A DNA stretch of 9,187 nucleotides from CAYRVX01 sp964642165 (GTDB lineage: Bacteria; Planctomycetota; Phycisphaerae; SM23-33), in NCBI GenBank assembly GCA_964642165.1, contig CAZXOC010000291.1, forward strand, positions 1 through 9,187, written 5' to 3'. The notes beneath the pieces are model-generated. The model was not told the origin of the DNA. It searched no databases and was given only the letters and a program-made list of their open reading frames with translations. Both the position numbers and the translations under genes were made by a program. Positions within the stretch are counted from its first letter, which is position 1, and every line of letters begins with the position of its first letter. Below, one piece after another: positions 1 through 6,661 of the stretch.

Positions 1-42
1 TCAGCGCCGGCCCTGCGCGGGGAACCTCTCACGCGGCGTCAT
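1..42 (-). other. 13-codon ORF overlapping the tilS stop (doubtful)
   Basis: The tilS stop codon overlaps an ATG in an ATGA arrangement (ATG at 42-40, TGA at 41-39). The ORF opened by that ATG runs only 13 codons, giving MTPRERFPAQGRR, and stops at window bases 3-1. An ATGA overlap is the usual sign of translational coupling, but such a short peptide has no recognisable features. It may be chance, or the start of a gene broken by a sequencing error near the scaffold edge. I do not assert that it is a gene. Confidence 0.15.
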
Positions 43-1496
43 TGGGGCTGCTCTCCCGGCCGGACAATGAACTGCAGCACGGTCCGAGTGCCCTCGCGGA
101 CCCTCACGCGGTCGGCGATGCGCAGGGGGGCCAGGTAGACGATGCCCTCCTCGTCGGTGATGCAGCGGACCTCGTCGCGGCGGCGGCGCGGCAGCTTCCG
201 GTTGGTCAGGAAGTCGCTGACGCTCTGCGTTCCCGGCGCGCCCAGGGGGACGAACGCGTCGCCGTCGCGGCGCCGCCGGACCCGCAGCCGGCCCCGGACG
301 CGCTCGGCGTCGATCATCTCCACGCCGTCGGCGTGCGATCGGCAGTGACGCCGGAAGCTCGCCGCATCGAACGGGCGCAGCTCGCAGTGCACTCGCCAGC
401 CGTCGTCCAGAACGGTCTGCCCCGGGCAGGCGACGGACCTCTCCCTGTCGGCTCGCGCCGCCTCGAGAGGTCCGGCCTCGAGGACGAGCTCATCGCCTTG
501 GCGCCGGGCCACCCAGCCGCCGGGCAGCGACGTGGCCGCGGGGGGCTCCGCCTCGGCCAGCCGCGCGAGATCCGCAAGCTGCTCGGCCGTGAGCCTCCCC
601 AGCGGCACGGCGAGGCCCTCCAGCGCGGCTCGAAGGGCGTAGGTTCGCACGACGGGGTGCTCTGCCGCCAGCGCGCGGGCGTCGAGCGTCGCACGGCGGG
701 GCGCTTCGTCCCGGCTGGCCCGCGCGAGGGCTTCCCGGCCGCGGTCGGCGAGGAAGGCCTCGACGTCCCCGGCCGCGCGGGCCAGGCGAAGGACCGCGTC
801 GTCGGCACGATCGTTGAGGCGCTCGCGAAGCAGGGGCAGCAGCTCGTGGCGGATGAAGTTGCGGCGGTAGGCGGCGTCGGCGTTGGTCTCGTCGATCCGC
901 CAGGTGAGCTGCTGCCGGCGGCAGTAGGCCTCGATCTCCTCTCGCCGCGCCGCCAGCAGCGGGCGAACGAGCTGCAGGCCGCCGGCACCGAGCGGGCGCT
1001 TCGCCGGGATGCCCGACAGCCCGCGGAGGTGCGTGCCGCGGACGATGCGATAGAGGACGGTCTCGACATTGTCGTCGGCGTGATGGCCGACGGCAACGGC
1101 CGTGGCGCCGCGGCGGCGTGCGGCCTCGGCGAGGAAGTCGTACCGCACCTTCCGTGCGGCGGCCTCGACGCTCAGTCGCTCGGCGGCCGCGGCACCCCGC
1201 ACCTCGCGCCGTTCCACCACACACGGGATGTCCCACCGCCCGGCCAGGTCGGCCACGAAACCCGCGTCGGCCTCGCCTGAGTCGCGCAGGCCGTGGTCCA
1301 GGTGCGCCGCGCTGAGGCGATAAGCGCGGTCGGGGCGCCGCGCCAACTCGCGCAGCACGGCGAGCAGCGCGACGCTGTCGGGGCCGCCGCTGACGCCCAC
1401 GAGCACCGCTTGCCCGCATGCGAGCAGCCGCCGGGCGTCGATGAGCGCCGCCGCCGCCGCCACGAGCGGGTCGGGCTGTGTCCGGTCAACCGTCAT
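39..1496 (-). CDS. tilS: tRNA(Ile)-lysidine synthase TilS
   Basis: The 485-residue product matches TilS, the cytoplasmic ATP-dependent enzyme that converts C34 of the tRNA-Ile CAU anticodon to lysidine so that it reads AUA. The PP-loop SGGPDS is at residues 36-41. HLDHGLR (65-71), GHHADDNVET (137-146) and the RRNFIRH block (211-217) are family hallmarks of the N-terminal ATP-pyrophosphatase domain. The C-terminal domain is also present, with a GDAFVPLG-type motif followed by the SVSDFLTNRKLPRRRRD segment. The length is normal for full-length TilS. The frame is open upstream to 1967, but the extra 157 codons are low-complexity Arg/Ala-rich sequence with no TilS similarity, so the ATG at 1496 is preferred. 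Its ribosome site is poor: a GGAG sits only 3 nt upstream. It is divergent from the membrane-protein gene. Identification is sure; the exact start is moderately sure. Confidence 0.96.
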   Translation of the reverse strand: MTVDRTQPDPLVAAAAALIDARRLLACGQAVLVGVSGGPDSVALLAVLRELARRPDRAYRLSAAHLDHGLRDSGEADAGFVADLAGRWDIPCVVERREVRGAAAAERLSVEAAARKVRYDFLAEAARRRGATAVAVGHHADDNVETVLYRIVRGTHLRGLSGIPAKRPLGAGGLQLVRPLLAARREEIEAYCRRQQLTWRIDETNADAAYRRNFIRHELLPLLRERLNDRADDAVLRLARAAGDVEAFLADRGREALARASRDEAPRRATLDARALAAEHPVVRTYALRAALEGLAVPLGRLTAEQLADLARLAEAEPPAATSLPGGWVARRQGDELVLEAGPLEAARADRERSVACPGQTVLDDGWRVHCELRPFDAASFRRHCRSHADGVEMIDAERVRGRLRVRRRRDGDAFVPLGAPGTQSVSDFLTNRKLPRRRRDEVRCITDEEGIVYLAPLRIADRVRVREGTRTVLQFIVRPGEQPQ

Positions 1497-1573
1497 GGAC
1501 TCCGGGGCCTCGACGAGCGGGCGCCGGCGCTGCTGTCCGCGCGCCGTGGCCGGCCTGCGCCCTGGCGCCACGG

Positions 1574-1603
1574 AGTGTACCGCGGAGGCTCGTGCCGGGG
1601 AAA
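1574..1603 (-). promoter_or_regulatory. weak candidate promoter for tilS
   Basis: Read on the minus strand, TACACT (1579-1574) is a fair -10 hexamer. TTTCCC (1603-1598) sits 18 nt upstream as a poor -35. Transcription would start near 1567 and leave a leader of about 70 nt before the tilS ATG. Only the -10 is convincing, so this is a weak call. Confidence 0.25.
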
Positions 1604-1653
1604 GGCCGACGTCCCGCCCGCCGAGGCGGCCCCGCCGAACTGCTGGACGTCTC

Positions 1654-1683
1654 TTGCCCAAGGCGACCGAAGCGGTGTACCAT
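1654..1683 (+). promoter_or_regulatory. candidate sigma70-type promoter of the membrane-protein gene
   Basis: TTGCCC (1654-1659) and TACCAT (1678-1683) are separated by 18 nt. Each keeps the most conserved positions of the sigma70 consensus. Transcription would start near 1690, about 24 nt before the ATG at 1714. This placement supports choosing that ATG over the in-frame starts at 1441 and 1498, which lie upstream of the promoter and overlap tilS. Confidence 0.45.
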
Positions 1684-1713
1684 CGTGCCTCGCGCTTTGG
1701 GAAGACGCGTGGC

Positions 1714-3429
1714 ATGAGACCCGTTCCGCAGTCGAGACACCTTCTGGCCGTGTTGTTCTTCGCGGGCGTGTCGGCCGTCACGGGATACCTCGCCTCGGTG
1801 GAGGATCGCCTCACCCCCACGCAGGTCAGCATCGCGGCGGCGGCCGTCAAACGCCAGGACCCCGCCACGTTCCGCCACGACCCCATCTTCGGCAACCCCA
1901 AGCGCAAGTTGTGGCTCTTCCACACGCCGGCGTTCCAGAGCCTGATGGAGCTGGCGCTGGTGCCCACCGGCTACCAGAACCTGCGCCTCCCGTTCCGCGC
2001 GATGGCGGGCGTGATGACGATGGTGTTCCTGTGCGGCATGTACGCCCTGCTGTACGCCCAGTGCCGAAGCTGGTCGGTGGCGGCCTTCGTGGCCGTGCTG
2101 AGCTCCCGGGTCATCGAGACGCTCGGCGACGGCGTCTGGGGCGTGGGATCGCTGGGGTCCATCACCCCCGCGGGCCTCTGCCTGGCGGTCTTCCCGCTGG
2201 TCGTGCTGGCCTTCGGGCGGTACTCGGAGCCCCGGCCGGAGGATCCCTTCTCCCGGCACTGGCGGCTGTTCCTCGTCTTCGGCGTGGTCGGGCTGCTGGG
2301 CAACCTGCATCTCGTGACGGCGATGAACATGACGCTCGTGCTGCTGATCGCGTACGTGGTGCGGCAGCGGTTCTCCCCGCGCTGCCTGCCGATCGCGATC
2401 GGCTGCGGGCTCTGCGCGCTGGTGGCGGCCTCGCCGTTCATCGGCTACTACTTCGGCGTGCGGGCGACGATGAGCCAGGGCGAGCCGGACACGAGCCTCC
2501 GGGCCATTCACGAGGCGATCGAGGCGGTCCGGCTGACGGTCCTGTACCCGGGGCTGCTCAAGCGCTTCCTCCACGGGCGGATGCTGGCCGGGGCGCTCCT
2601 GCTGGTCGTCCTGCCGGTGGTCGTGCTGGGGCGCGTCGAGCGCTACCGGACGCGGCACGTTCGGATGTGGGTGGCCCTGCTGGCGGCCAGCCTGTTCGTC
2701 TCGCTGGTGCTCCACGGCGTCAGCCAACTCGTCGGCTGCGCGATGAACGCCGCGCCGCCCGTGATCGATTTCCCCGAGGCCGCCAGCCTCGCCCTCCTGC
2801 CCCTGTACGTGCTGCTGGCCCAGGCGATCACCAACGTATTCCGCCTCCTGCGGATGCACCGCAAGCTCCTCCGCTGGGCCTGCACGGCGCTGGTGGCGCT
2901 GTGGATGATCCCGTCGGACAACCTCCGCGTCGCGCGGCACGGGGCGGCCGATCTGGCCACCGCCTTCATGGACGAGGAGGACAAGCCCGCCTACGTCCTG
3001 CGCCACGCCGAGAAACGCGCCGAACGCCGGGAGCTGGCGGCCATCGGGCACTGGGCGGCCGCTCGCGACCGGTCCATCTACCTCACCTCCGAGGGCGAGT
3101 TCCGCGTCCTGGCCCGCCGGGCGATCCTCGCCGCCCCCGAAGATGCCCGGTACCTCTACTACCTCACGCCCGGGCGCCTGGAGGGGTGGCTCGGCCTCTA
3201 CCGGCAGCAGCAGAAGGTGCTTTTCCCCGCCGCCGGGCGGGCCGATGCCCGGGCCGTCCAGCAGTTCGTCGCCGACCAGATCGAGCGCAGCGAGGAAAAG
3301 GAGGCGTTGGCGCAGTGGGAGTGGTACGTGATTCTCGAGGCCGGACGCGCACCCGAGCAGCCGGACCCCCTCCAGCCAATCGACAGCGAGGCCTGGGGCG
3401 AACACTACCGCCTGTACCGCGTCCGTTGA
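1714..3429 (+). CDS. uncharacterised polytopic membrane protein, possibly GT-C-like
   Basis: The 571-residue product has about 10-11 hydrophobic segments, roughly at residues 9-27, 95-115, 119-137, 150-168, 183-202, 203-216, 224-247, 288-306, 317-335, 355-377 and 385-400. A hydrophilic loop (28-94) contains RHDPIFGNPKRKLW. After the last helix comes a soluble tail of about 170 residues containing IYLTSEGEFRVLARRAIL (455-472). One N-terminal helix, a long first loop with an acidic/Pro motif, many helices and a soluble C-terminal domain resemble GT-C-type membrane glycosyltransferases and related families of unknown function (DUF6798-like, from memory). I see no decisive catalytic motif. The ATG at 1714 is chosen because a hydrophobic segment starts right after it, a promoter-like sequence precedes it, and longer starts overlap tilS. 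A weak GGGAAG lies about 10 nt upstream. A real gene is near certain; its function is unknown. Confidence 0.8.
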   Translation: MRPVPQSRHLLAVLFFAGVSAVTGYLASVEDRLTPTQVSIAAAAVKRQDPATFRHDPIFGNPKRKLWLFHTPAFQSLMELALVPTGYQNLRLPFRAMAGVMTMVFLCGMYALLYAQCRSWSVAAFVAVLSSRVIETLGDGVWGVGSLGSITPAGLCLAVFPLVVLAFGRYSEPRPEDPFSRHWRLFLVFGVVGLLGNLHLVTAMNMTLVLLIAYVVRQRFSPRCLPIAIGCGLCALVAASPFIGYYFGVRATMSQGEPDTSLRAIHEAIEAVRLTVLYPGLLKRFLHGRMLAGALLLVVLPVVVLGRVERYRTRHVRMWVALLAASLFVSLVLHGVSQLVGCAMNAAPPVIDFPEAASLALLPLYVLLAQAITNVFRLLRMHRKLLRWACTALVALWMIPSDNLRVARHGAADLATAFMDEEDKPAYVLRHAEKRAERRELAAIGHWAAARDRSIYLTSEGEFRVLARRAILAAPEDARYLYYLTPGRLEGWLGLYRQQQKVLFPAAGRADARAVQQFVADQIERSEEKEALAQWEWYVILEAGRAPEQPDPLQPIDSEAWGEHYRLYRVR

Positions 3430-3455
3430 CGCACGTCGGGCGGTCGGCTTACAAT
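3426..3455 (+). promoter_or_regulatory. strong sigma70-type promoter of the lipoprotein gene
   Basis: TTGACG (3426-3431) and TACAAT (3450-3455) are each one base from consensus and are spaced by 18 nt. The -35 hexamer contains the TGA stop codon (3427-3429) of the upstream membrane-protein gene. Transcription would begin near 3462, leaving a leader of about 53 nt before the lipoprotein ATG. This is the best promoter in the window and indicates that the lipoprotein is transcribed independently of its neighbour. Confidence 0.75.
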
Positions 3456-3500
3456 GCCCCCCACGACGTTCGCTTCCGCAGTGGACCTGCCCCCAATCTT

Positions 3501-3508
3501 GGAAAGGA
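3501..3508 (+). promoter_or_regulatory. Shine-Dalgarno site of the lipoprotein gene
   Basis: GGAAAGGA lies 6 nt before the ATG at 3515. It fixes the start that places a lipoprotein signal peptide at the N-terminus and rules out the longer frames over this region. Confidence 0.75.
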
Positions 3509-3514
3509 TCACCA

Positions 3515-4078
3515 ATGAAGAGGCAAGCATCCTGGGTTCTTCTGGCCGTGGCGGTGGCCGCCGCCACGGGCGGGTGTGTCTCGACGGCCATCAAGGAAGG
3601 CAGCGGCGTCGTGTTGGGCGCCAAGGGCACGTTCATGCCCATCCAGCCCCTCGCGACGGACAAGGAGGCCAAGCCCCTGGGCGTCTACCGGCGCTTCGAG
3701 CTCGGGCAGCTCACCGACGAGATCGGCGGCAAGGTCCCCGCGAACCTGCTGGGCTATCTGCCGGCGGCCCTCCAGGAGCAGCTTCGCAAGGCCCACCTGC
3801 CCGACGAGCCCGGCGGCAAGACCATGCTCATCCGCGGCAGGATCATCCACTACGAGAGCGCCGGCACGGTCGGCTTCGCGCTGGGCCCGCTGGAGGAGGT
3901 GGTCGTGCTGACGGAGTTCGTGGACAAGGACAGCGGCACGGTCCTCGGCCGGGCCAACTGCATCGGGCGCACGACGGCGCGCGTCAACGCCGGCGTCAAG
4001 AAGAAGGCCGAGGGCCTCGCCAAGGCCTTCGTGCGGTGGATCGAGGCGAGGTTCCCCAAGGACCAGAAGGTGAAGTGA
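3515..4078 (+). CDS. small lipoprotein of unknown function (DUF4410-like)
   Basis: The 187-residue product begins with MKR, a hydrophobic stretch (residues 7-17) and a TGGC box. Cys21 is therefore the likely lipidated residue after signal peptidase II cleavage; -3 Thr is a weaker lipobox than the usual Leu. The mature part is about 167 residues. An N-terminal section ends in the helix PAALQEQLRKA. A beta-rich section follows, with MLIRGRIIHYES and then VVVLTEFVDKDSGTVLGRANC (about residues 131-151). An Ala/Lys-rich helix (KKKAEGLAKAFVRWIEARF) closes the protein. This order resembles DUF4410-type envelope lipoproteins as I recall them; their role is unknown. It has its own promoter and a good ribosome site. 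No typical rho-independent terminator is seen downstream. Confidence 0.82.
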   Translation: MKRQASWVLLAVAVAAATGGCVSTAIKEGSGVVLGAKGTFMPIQPLATDKEAKPLGVYRRFELGQLTDEIGGKVPANLLGYLPAALQEQLRKAHLPDEPGGKTMLIRGRIIHYESAGTVGFALGPLEEVVVLTEFVDKDSGTVLGRANCIGRTTARVNAGVKKKAEGLAKAFVRWIEARFPKDQKVK

Positions 4079-4279
4079 CGGCGGACGCGCAGCGGCCCGT
4101 CGATGGACCTGTCTGCACGCGGGCTCGGGCATGCGGCCCGCCCAGGAGCCGCGCGCTTCCGCGGGAGGCTTCTGCGCAGGCGCCCTCGGCGAATCGCTCA
4201 AGCGGAAAACAGGCGGGCGACGATAAAGGTACCTGGCGGCCGGCGGCAAGCGGCGCCCGGCCGGGCAGGAGACCACGCT
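4079..4279. other. intergenic region with an imperfect GC hairpin
   Basis: These 201 nt lie between the lipoprotein stop and the small Cys protein. They hold no convincing gene. GATAAA (4222-4227) in an otherwise rare AT-rich patch could be a -10 element for the downstream gene, but no good -35 is seen. The arms CTGGCGGCCGG (4233-4243) and CCGGCCGGGCAG (4257-4268) are imperfectly complementary and could fold into a hairpin. That hairpin would cover the ribosome site of the next gene. In DNA this GC-rich such an inverted repeat may be chance. Confidence 0.25.
4267..4271 (+). promoter_or_regulatory. Shine-Dalgarno site that sets a GTG start
   Basis: AGGAG at 4267-4271 lies 8 nt before the GTG at 4280. 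This is ideal spacing. The only in-frame ATG upstream (4103) gives 59 extra low-complexity residues, so this site is the main reason for taking GTG as the start of the small cysteine protein. Confidence 0.65.
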
Positions 4280-4477
4280 GTGTGCCCTTTCCTGGATAGA
4301 CCCGACGCTCGCTGCGCGACACATCTGACCCTGGCGAACCTCCCGCGGGCGTTCCGGCACTGTGCGGACCAGTACACCCTATGCCCCATCTACCAGAAGC
4401 TGGTGGGCGAGCTCATCTCCGATGCCTGGGAGTACGAAGAATCAGACGCTCCCGCCGGCGTCCTCGTTGCCTCCTGA
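4280..4477 (+). CDS. 65-residue four-cysteine small protein, unknown function
   Basis: Starting at GTG, the product begins MCPFLDRPDARC and ends at the TGA at 4475-4477. Cysteines are at residues 2, 12, 28 and 35, a C-x9-C-x15-C-x6-C pattern, with Pro after Cys2 and Cys35. The centre reads AFRHCADQYTLCPIYQKL. Four ordered cysteines in so small a protein suggest a metal site (zinc or iron-sulfur) or a redox role, but no known family is named here. The section after residue 48 is acidic and looks unstructured. The good Shine-Dalgarno and well-formed amphipathic centre argue for a real gene. Its last 56 nt overlap the start of xerD in another frame, so the two may be translationally coupled. The overlap could instead mean that xerD begins further downstream. 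Confidence 0.68.
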   Translation: MCPFLDRPDARCATHLTLANLPRAFRHCADQYTLCPIYQKLVGELISDAWEYEESDAPAGVLVAS

Positions 4478-5366
4478 GTCGCGTGGGCATCTGAAGGGCT
4501 TCCTGGACTACCTCCAGGTGGAGTGCGGGCTGTCCGTCAACACGCGCCGGGCCTATCGCCGTGACCTGTGCCGCTTCCTGGGCGGCCTGGGTGCAATCGC
4601 CCGCGACCCCGCACGCATCACCACGCGCCACGTCGAGCGGTTCCTCCACGCCTGCCGCGCCGAAGGCCTCGCCGTCTCGTCCATCGCCCGGGGCCTGGCC
4701 GCCGTGCGGATGTTCTGCCGCTACCTCGTGCTTCAGCGAGTGCTGCCGCGGGACGTGTCGGCCGTCGTCGACTCGCCCAAGAAATGGCACCGCCTGCCGA
4801 CCACGCTGGAGGACCACCACGTCGCGCGGCTGCTGGCCGGGCCCGACGACGACCAGGACGTCCACGCCCGGCGCGACCGCGCCATCCTGACCGTGCTGTA
4901 CGCCACCGGCGTGCGCGCCAGCGAGCTGGCCGGGCTGAAGCTCCGCGACGTCAACTTCCATCTCGGCGTCCTTCGCGTGCTCGGCAAGGGCGCCAAGGAA
5001 CGCATCGTCCCCGTCGCCGAGCGCGCCCTCGAGACCGTCCGCGACTACATGGACCGCGAGCGTCTGGGCGTGATGCGGGAGCCGGCCGCCGAATGCCTGT
5101 TCCTGTCGCGCACCGGCAGGCCCCTCGCCCGCGAGGACATCTACCGGATCGTCCGGAAGTACGTCCGGCGGCAGGCGCTGCGAGGCAACGTCACCCCCCA
5201 CACGCTGCGCCACGCCTTCGCAACGCACCTGCTCGCCCACGGGGCCGACCTGCGAAGCGTCCAGGAGATGCTCGGCCACGCCGACATCTCCAGCACCCAG
5301 ATCTACACTCACGTCGACGCCTCCCGCCTCAAGGCCATCCACAAGAAGTACCACCCCCGCGCCTGA
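4422..5366 (+). CDS. xerD: tyrosine recombinase XerD
   Basis: XerD with its partner XerC resolves chromosome dimers at the dif site near the terminus. The 314-residue product has the N-terminal SAM-like core-binding domain (about residues 21-105) and a C-terminal catalytic domain with all six active-site residues: Arg165 (ATGVRASEL), Lys189 (VLGKGAKER), His260 and Arg263 (HTLRHAFATHLL), His286 (LGHADISS) and Tyr295 (TQIYTHV). The ending HKKYHPRA resembles the HPRA terminus of E. coli XerD and favours XerD over XerC. The start is uncertain. ATG 4422 lacks a good ribosome site and gives about 16 residues more than E. coli XerD; a TTG at 4467 would give 299 residues, close to the usual 298. No integron or phage genes lie nearby, so this is a housekeeping copy. 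No dif-like site is seen in the window. Confidence 0.93.
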   Translation: MPGSTKNQTLPPASSLPPESRGHLKGFLDYLQVECGLSVNTRRAYRRDLCRFLGGLGAIARDPARITTRHVERFLHACRAEGLAVSSIARGLAAVRMFCRYLVLQRVLPRDVSAVVDSPKKWHRLPTTLEDHHVARLLAGPDDDQDVHARRDRAILTVLYATGVRASELAGLKLRDVNFHLGVLRVLGKGAKERIVPVAERALETVRDYMDRERLGVMREPAAECLFLSRTGRPLAREDIYRIVRKYVRRQALRGNVTPHTLRHAFATHLLAHGADLRSVQEMLGHADISSTQIYTHVDASRLKAIHKKYHPRA

Positions 5367-5390
5367 CCGCCGCGCGGCGGCGCGAACGCG
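5367..5390 (+). terminator. GC-rich hairpins after xerD (doubtful terminator)
   Basis: Immediately after the xerD stop there is a perfect 14-nt palindrome, CCGCCGCGCGGCGG (5367-5380), followed by a short GCGC-GAAC-GCGC hairpin. Neither is followed by a T run, so this is not a canonical rho-independent terminator. Palindromes of this length arise by chance in DNA this GC-rich. Confidence 0.2.
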
Positions 5391-5393
5391 CGC

Positions 5394-5422
5394 TTGCGGG
5401 CCTCGCCCGACCTCGCCATAGT
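5394..5422 (+). promoter_or_regulatory. weak candidate promoter of the ptb-buk cluster
   Basis: TTGCGG (5394-5399) and CATAGT (5417-5422) are separated by 17 nt in the 100-nt gap between xerD and the acyltransferase gene. Matches are 3/6 and 4/6 to consensus. Transcription would start near 5429, about 38 nt before the ATG at 5467. Confidence 0.3.
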
Positions 5423-5466
5423 GGTGGGCGTATCGCTCGTGGGCAAAGCAAGGCGCAGCCGGCACG

Positions 5467-6506
5467 ATGTCTTCCCCGCACAACGCAGACGGAGGCGGCG
5501 CGGTCCTCACCGCGGTGGCCGATCTCGTCGAGATCGCCGGACGCACGGGCGCCACCACGGTGGCCGTCGCCGGCGGCGACCGGACCGAGGACCTCCGCCT
5601 GGTCGAGTCCGCCCGCGACCACGGAATCGTCGATCGCATCCTCCTGATCGGGCGCCCCGGCGGGATCCGACGCGCCGTCGAGGAGGTGGGCATCTACATC
5701 CCCCCCGACGACATCGTGCCCGCCGGGACGGAGGACCAGATCGCCGCCGCCACCGTCAAGCTCATCCGCGCCGGCGGCGTCGACGTGCTGCTCAAGGGCA
5801 ACATCCCCACGCCCACGCTCAACCGCCACATGCTCGCGCTGGCCGTCCGCCCCACGGTGAGCCTCGCGACCGTCTTCGACGCGGGCCCCATCGCCCGCGG
5901 GCGGCCCATGGTCCTCACCGACGCCGGCGTCACCACCGTCTGCCACTTCGGGCGGATGGTCGGCCTCATCCGCAACGCCGTCGACGTCGCCCATGCCGTG
6001 CTCCACCTGGACCGCCCCCGCGTGGCGATCCTGTCGGCCAACGAGAAGCAGGTGGCCTCCCTGCCGTCGACCGCGATGGGACTGGCGCTGGCCGAGCGCC
6101 CCTGGCCCGACGCCGTCGTCGACGGGCCGCTCTCGTTCGACCTCGCCACCGACCCCGCCTCCGTCGCCATCAAGGGCCTGCCCGATCGGCCCAACGCCGC
6201 CGAGGTCGCCGGCCGCGCCGACGTGCTCGTCTGCCCCGGCATCGACGCCGCCAACTGCCTCTACAAGATGCTCGCCGCCCTGAGCAAGTACGGCGACGCC
6301 TCCCTGGCCAGCATCACCGTCGGCTTCCCCGTGCCGTACGTCATCCTCTCCCGGGCCGATTCGCTCGCCACGCGCCTCGAGTCCGTCGCCCTCTGCAGCG
6401 TCTACGCTCACCGCACGTCGGGCCGGGCCGCCGCCGAGGCGACCGCCGAGCCGACCGCCCCGCCGACCACGCCCGCCGGCCCCTTCCGCGTGCTCGTGGT
6501 CAACCC
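5467..6506 (+). CDS. ptb: phosphate butyryltransferase-type acyltransferase, N-terminal part of a probable Ptb-Buk fusion
   Basis: Ptb enzymes exchange the CoA of an acyl-CoA for phosphate, giving acyl phosphate. Residues 1 to about 315 cover the whole phosphate acetyl/butyryl-transferase domain: DVLLKGNIPTPTLNR (106-120), FDAGPIARGRPMVLTDAGV (137-155), VAILSANEK (186-194), DGPLSFDLA (219-227) and the C-terminal LSRADSLATRLESVAL (294-309). This resembles Ptb, about 300 residues, more than the larger Pta enzymes. The acyl chain cannot be deduced. No stop codon follows the domain. It continues through a linker rich in Ala, Pro and Thr (about 316-338) into FRVLVVN, the first strand of butyrate kinase, where the N gap begins. 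The ATG at 5467 has a poor ribosome site. As deposited the gene appears to run into the gap; once the duplicated flank is merged it continues in frame into the kinase. Confidence 0.9.
6452..6506. repeat. 55-bp direct repeat, copy 1 (left of the gap)
   Basis: These bases encode TAPPTTPAGPFRVLVVN of the linker and kinase start, and end at the first N. They are identical over all 55 positions to 6607-6661. This is most simply an unmerged contig overlap and not a biological repeat. Confidence 0.95.
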
Positions 6507-6606
6507 NNNNNNNNNNNNNNNNNNNNNNNNNNNNNNNNNNNNNNNNNNNNNNNNNNNNNNNNNNNNNNNNNNNNNNNNNNNNNNNNNNNNNNNNNNNNNN
6601 NNNNNN
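6507..6606. other. 100-N assembly gap
   Basis: Exactly 100 Ns, the conventional placeholder for a gap of unknown size. The identical 55 bases on both sides indicate overlapping contig ends, so the real missing sequence is probably zero and the overlap should be collapsed. Confidence 0.97.
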
Positions 6607-6661
6607 CGACCGCCCCGCCGACCACGCCCGCCGGCCCCTTCCGCGTGCTCGTGGTCAACCC
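6607..6661. repeat. 55-bp direct repeat, copy 2 (right of the gap)
   Basis: This is an exact copy of 6452-6506 that begins at the first base after the N run. The sequence continues with the rest of the kinase's phosphate-binding motif. Together the two copies bracket the gap precisely, as expected for contig ends sharing one 55-mer. Confidence 0.95.

Noticed and set aside
42..1280. A 412-codon plus-strand open frame opposite tilS
   Set aside because: It is antisense to a confidently identified gene, has no recognisable domain, and its composition is that of complemented GC-rich codons.
1497..1967. A 157-codon N-terminal extension of tilS, open in frame upstream of ATG 1496
   Set aside because: The extension is Arg/Ala-rich, unlike TilS, and overlaps the start of the divergent membrane-protein gene. 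Long open frames are expected by chance in DNA this GC-rich.
1486..3672. A 728-codon minus-strand open frame opposite the membrane protein and lipoprotein
   Set aside because: Its composition (Gly, Arg, His, Gln, Glu-rich) is typical of the antisense of GC-rich codons. It covers a well-supported plus-strand gene, a promoter and two gene starts.
4422..5366. The tyrosine recombinase as an integron or phage integrase marking an integrated element
   Set aside because: It has the size, C-terminal HPRA and active-site spacing of housekeeping XerD. No attC/att-like repeats, cassettes, excisionase or tRNA gene lie nearby.
5367..5390. A rho-independent terminator between xerD and the acyltransferase gene
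   Set aside because: A GC palindrome is present but no T run follows, and palindromes of this length are expected by chance at this GC content. It is listed only as doubtful.
5394..6506. A plus-strand frame upstream of the gap that joins the kinase frame when the 100 Ns are read literally
   Set aside because: Upstream of the gap it is an Arg/Pro-rich shadow of the Ptb gene. It joins the Buk frame only because 100 Ns plus the duplicated 55 bases shift the reading frame.
6452..6661. The 55-bp direct repeats as an attachment site or target-site duplication of a mobile element
   Set aside because: The copies touch the N run on both sides, lie inside a coding region and have no transposase or integrase associated. 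Overlapping contig ends explain them fully.
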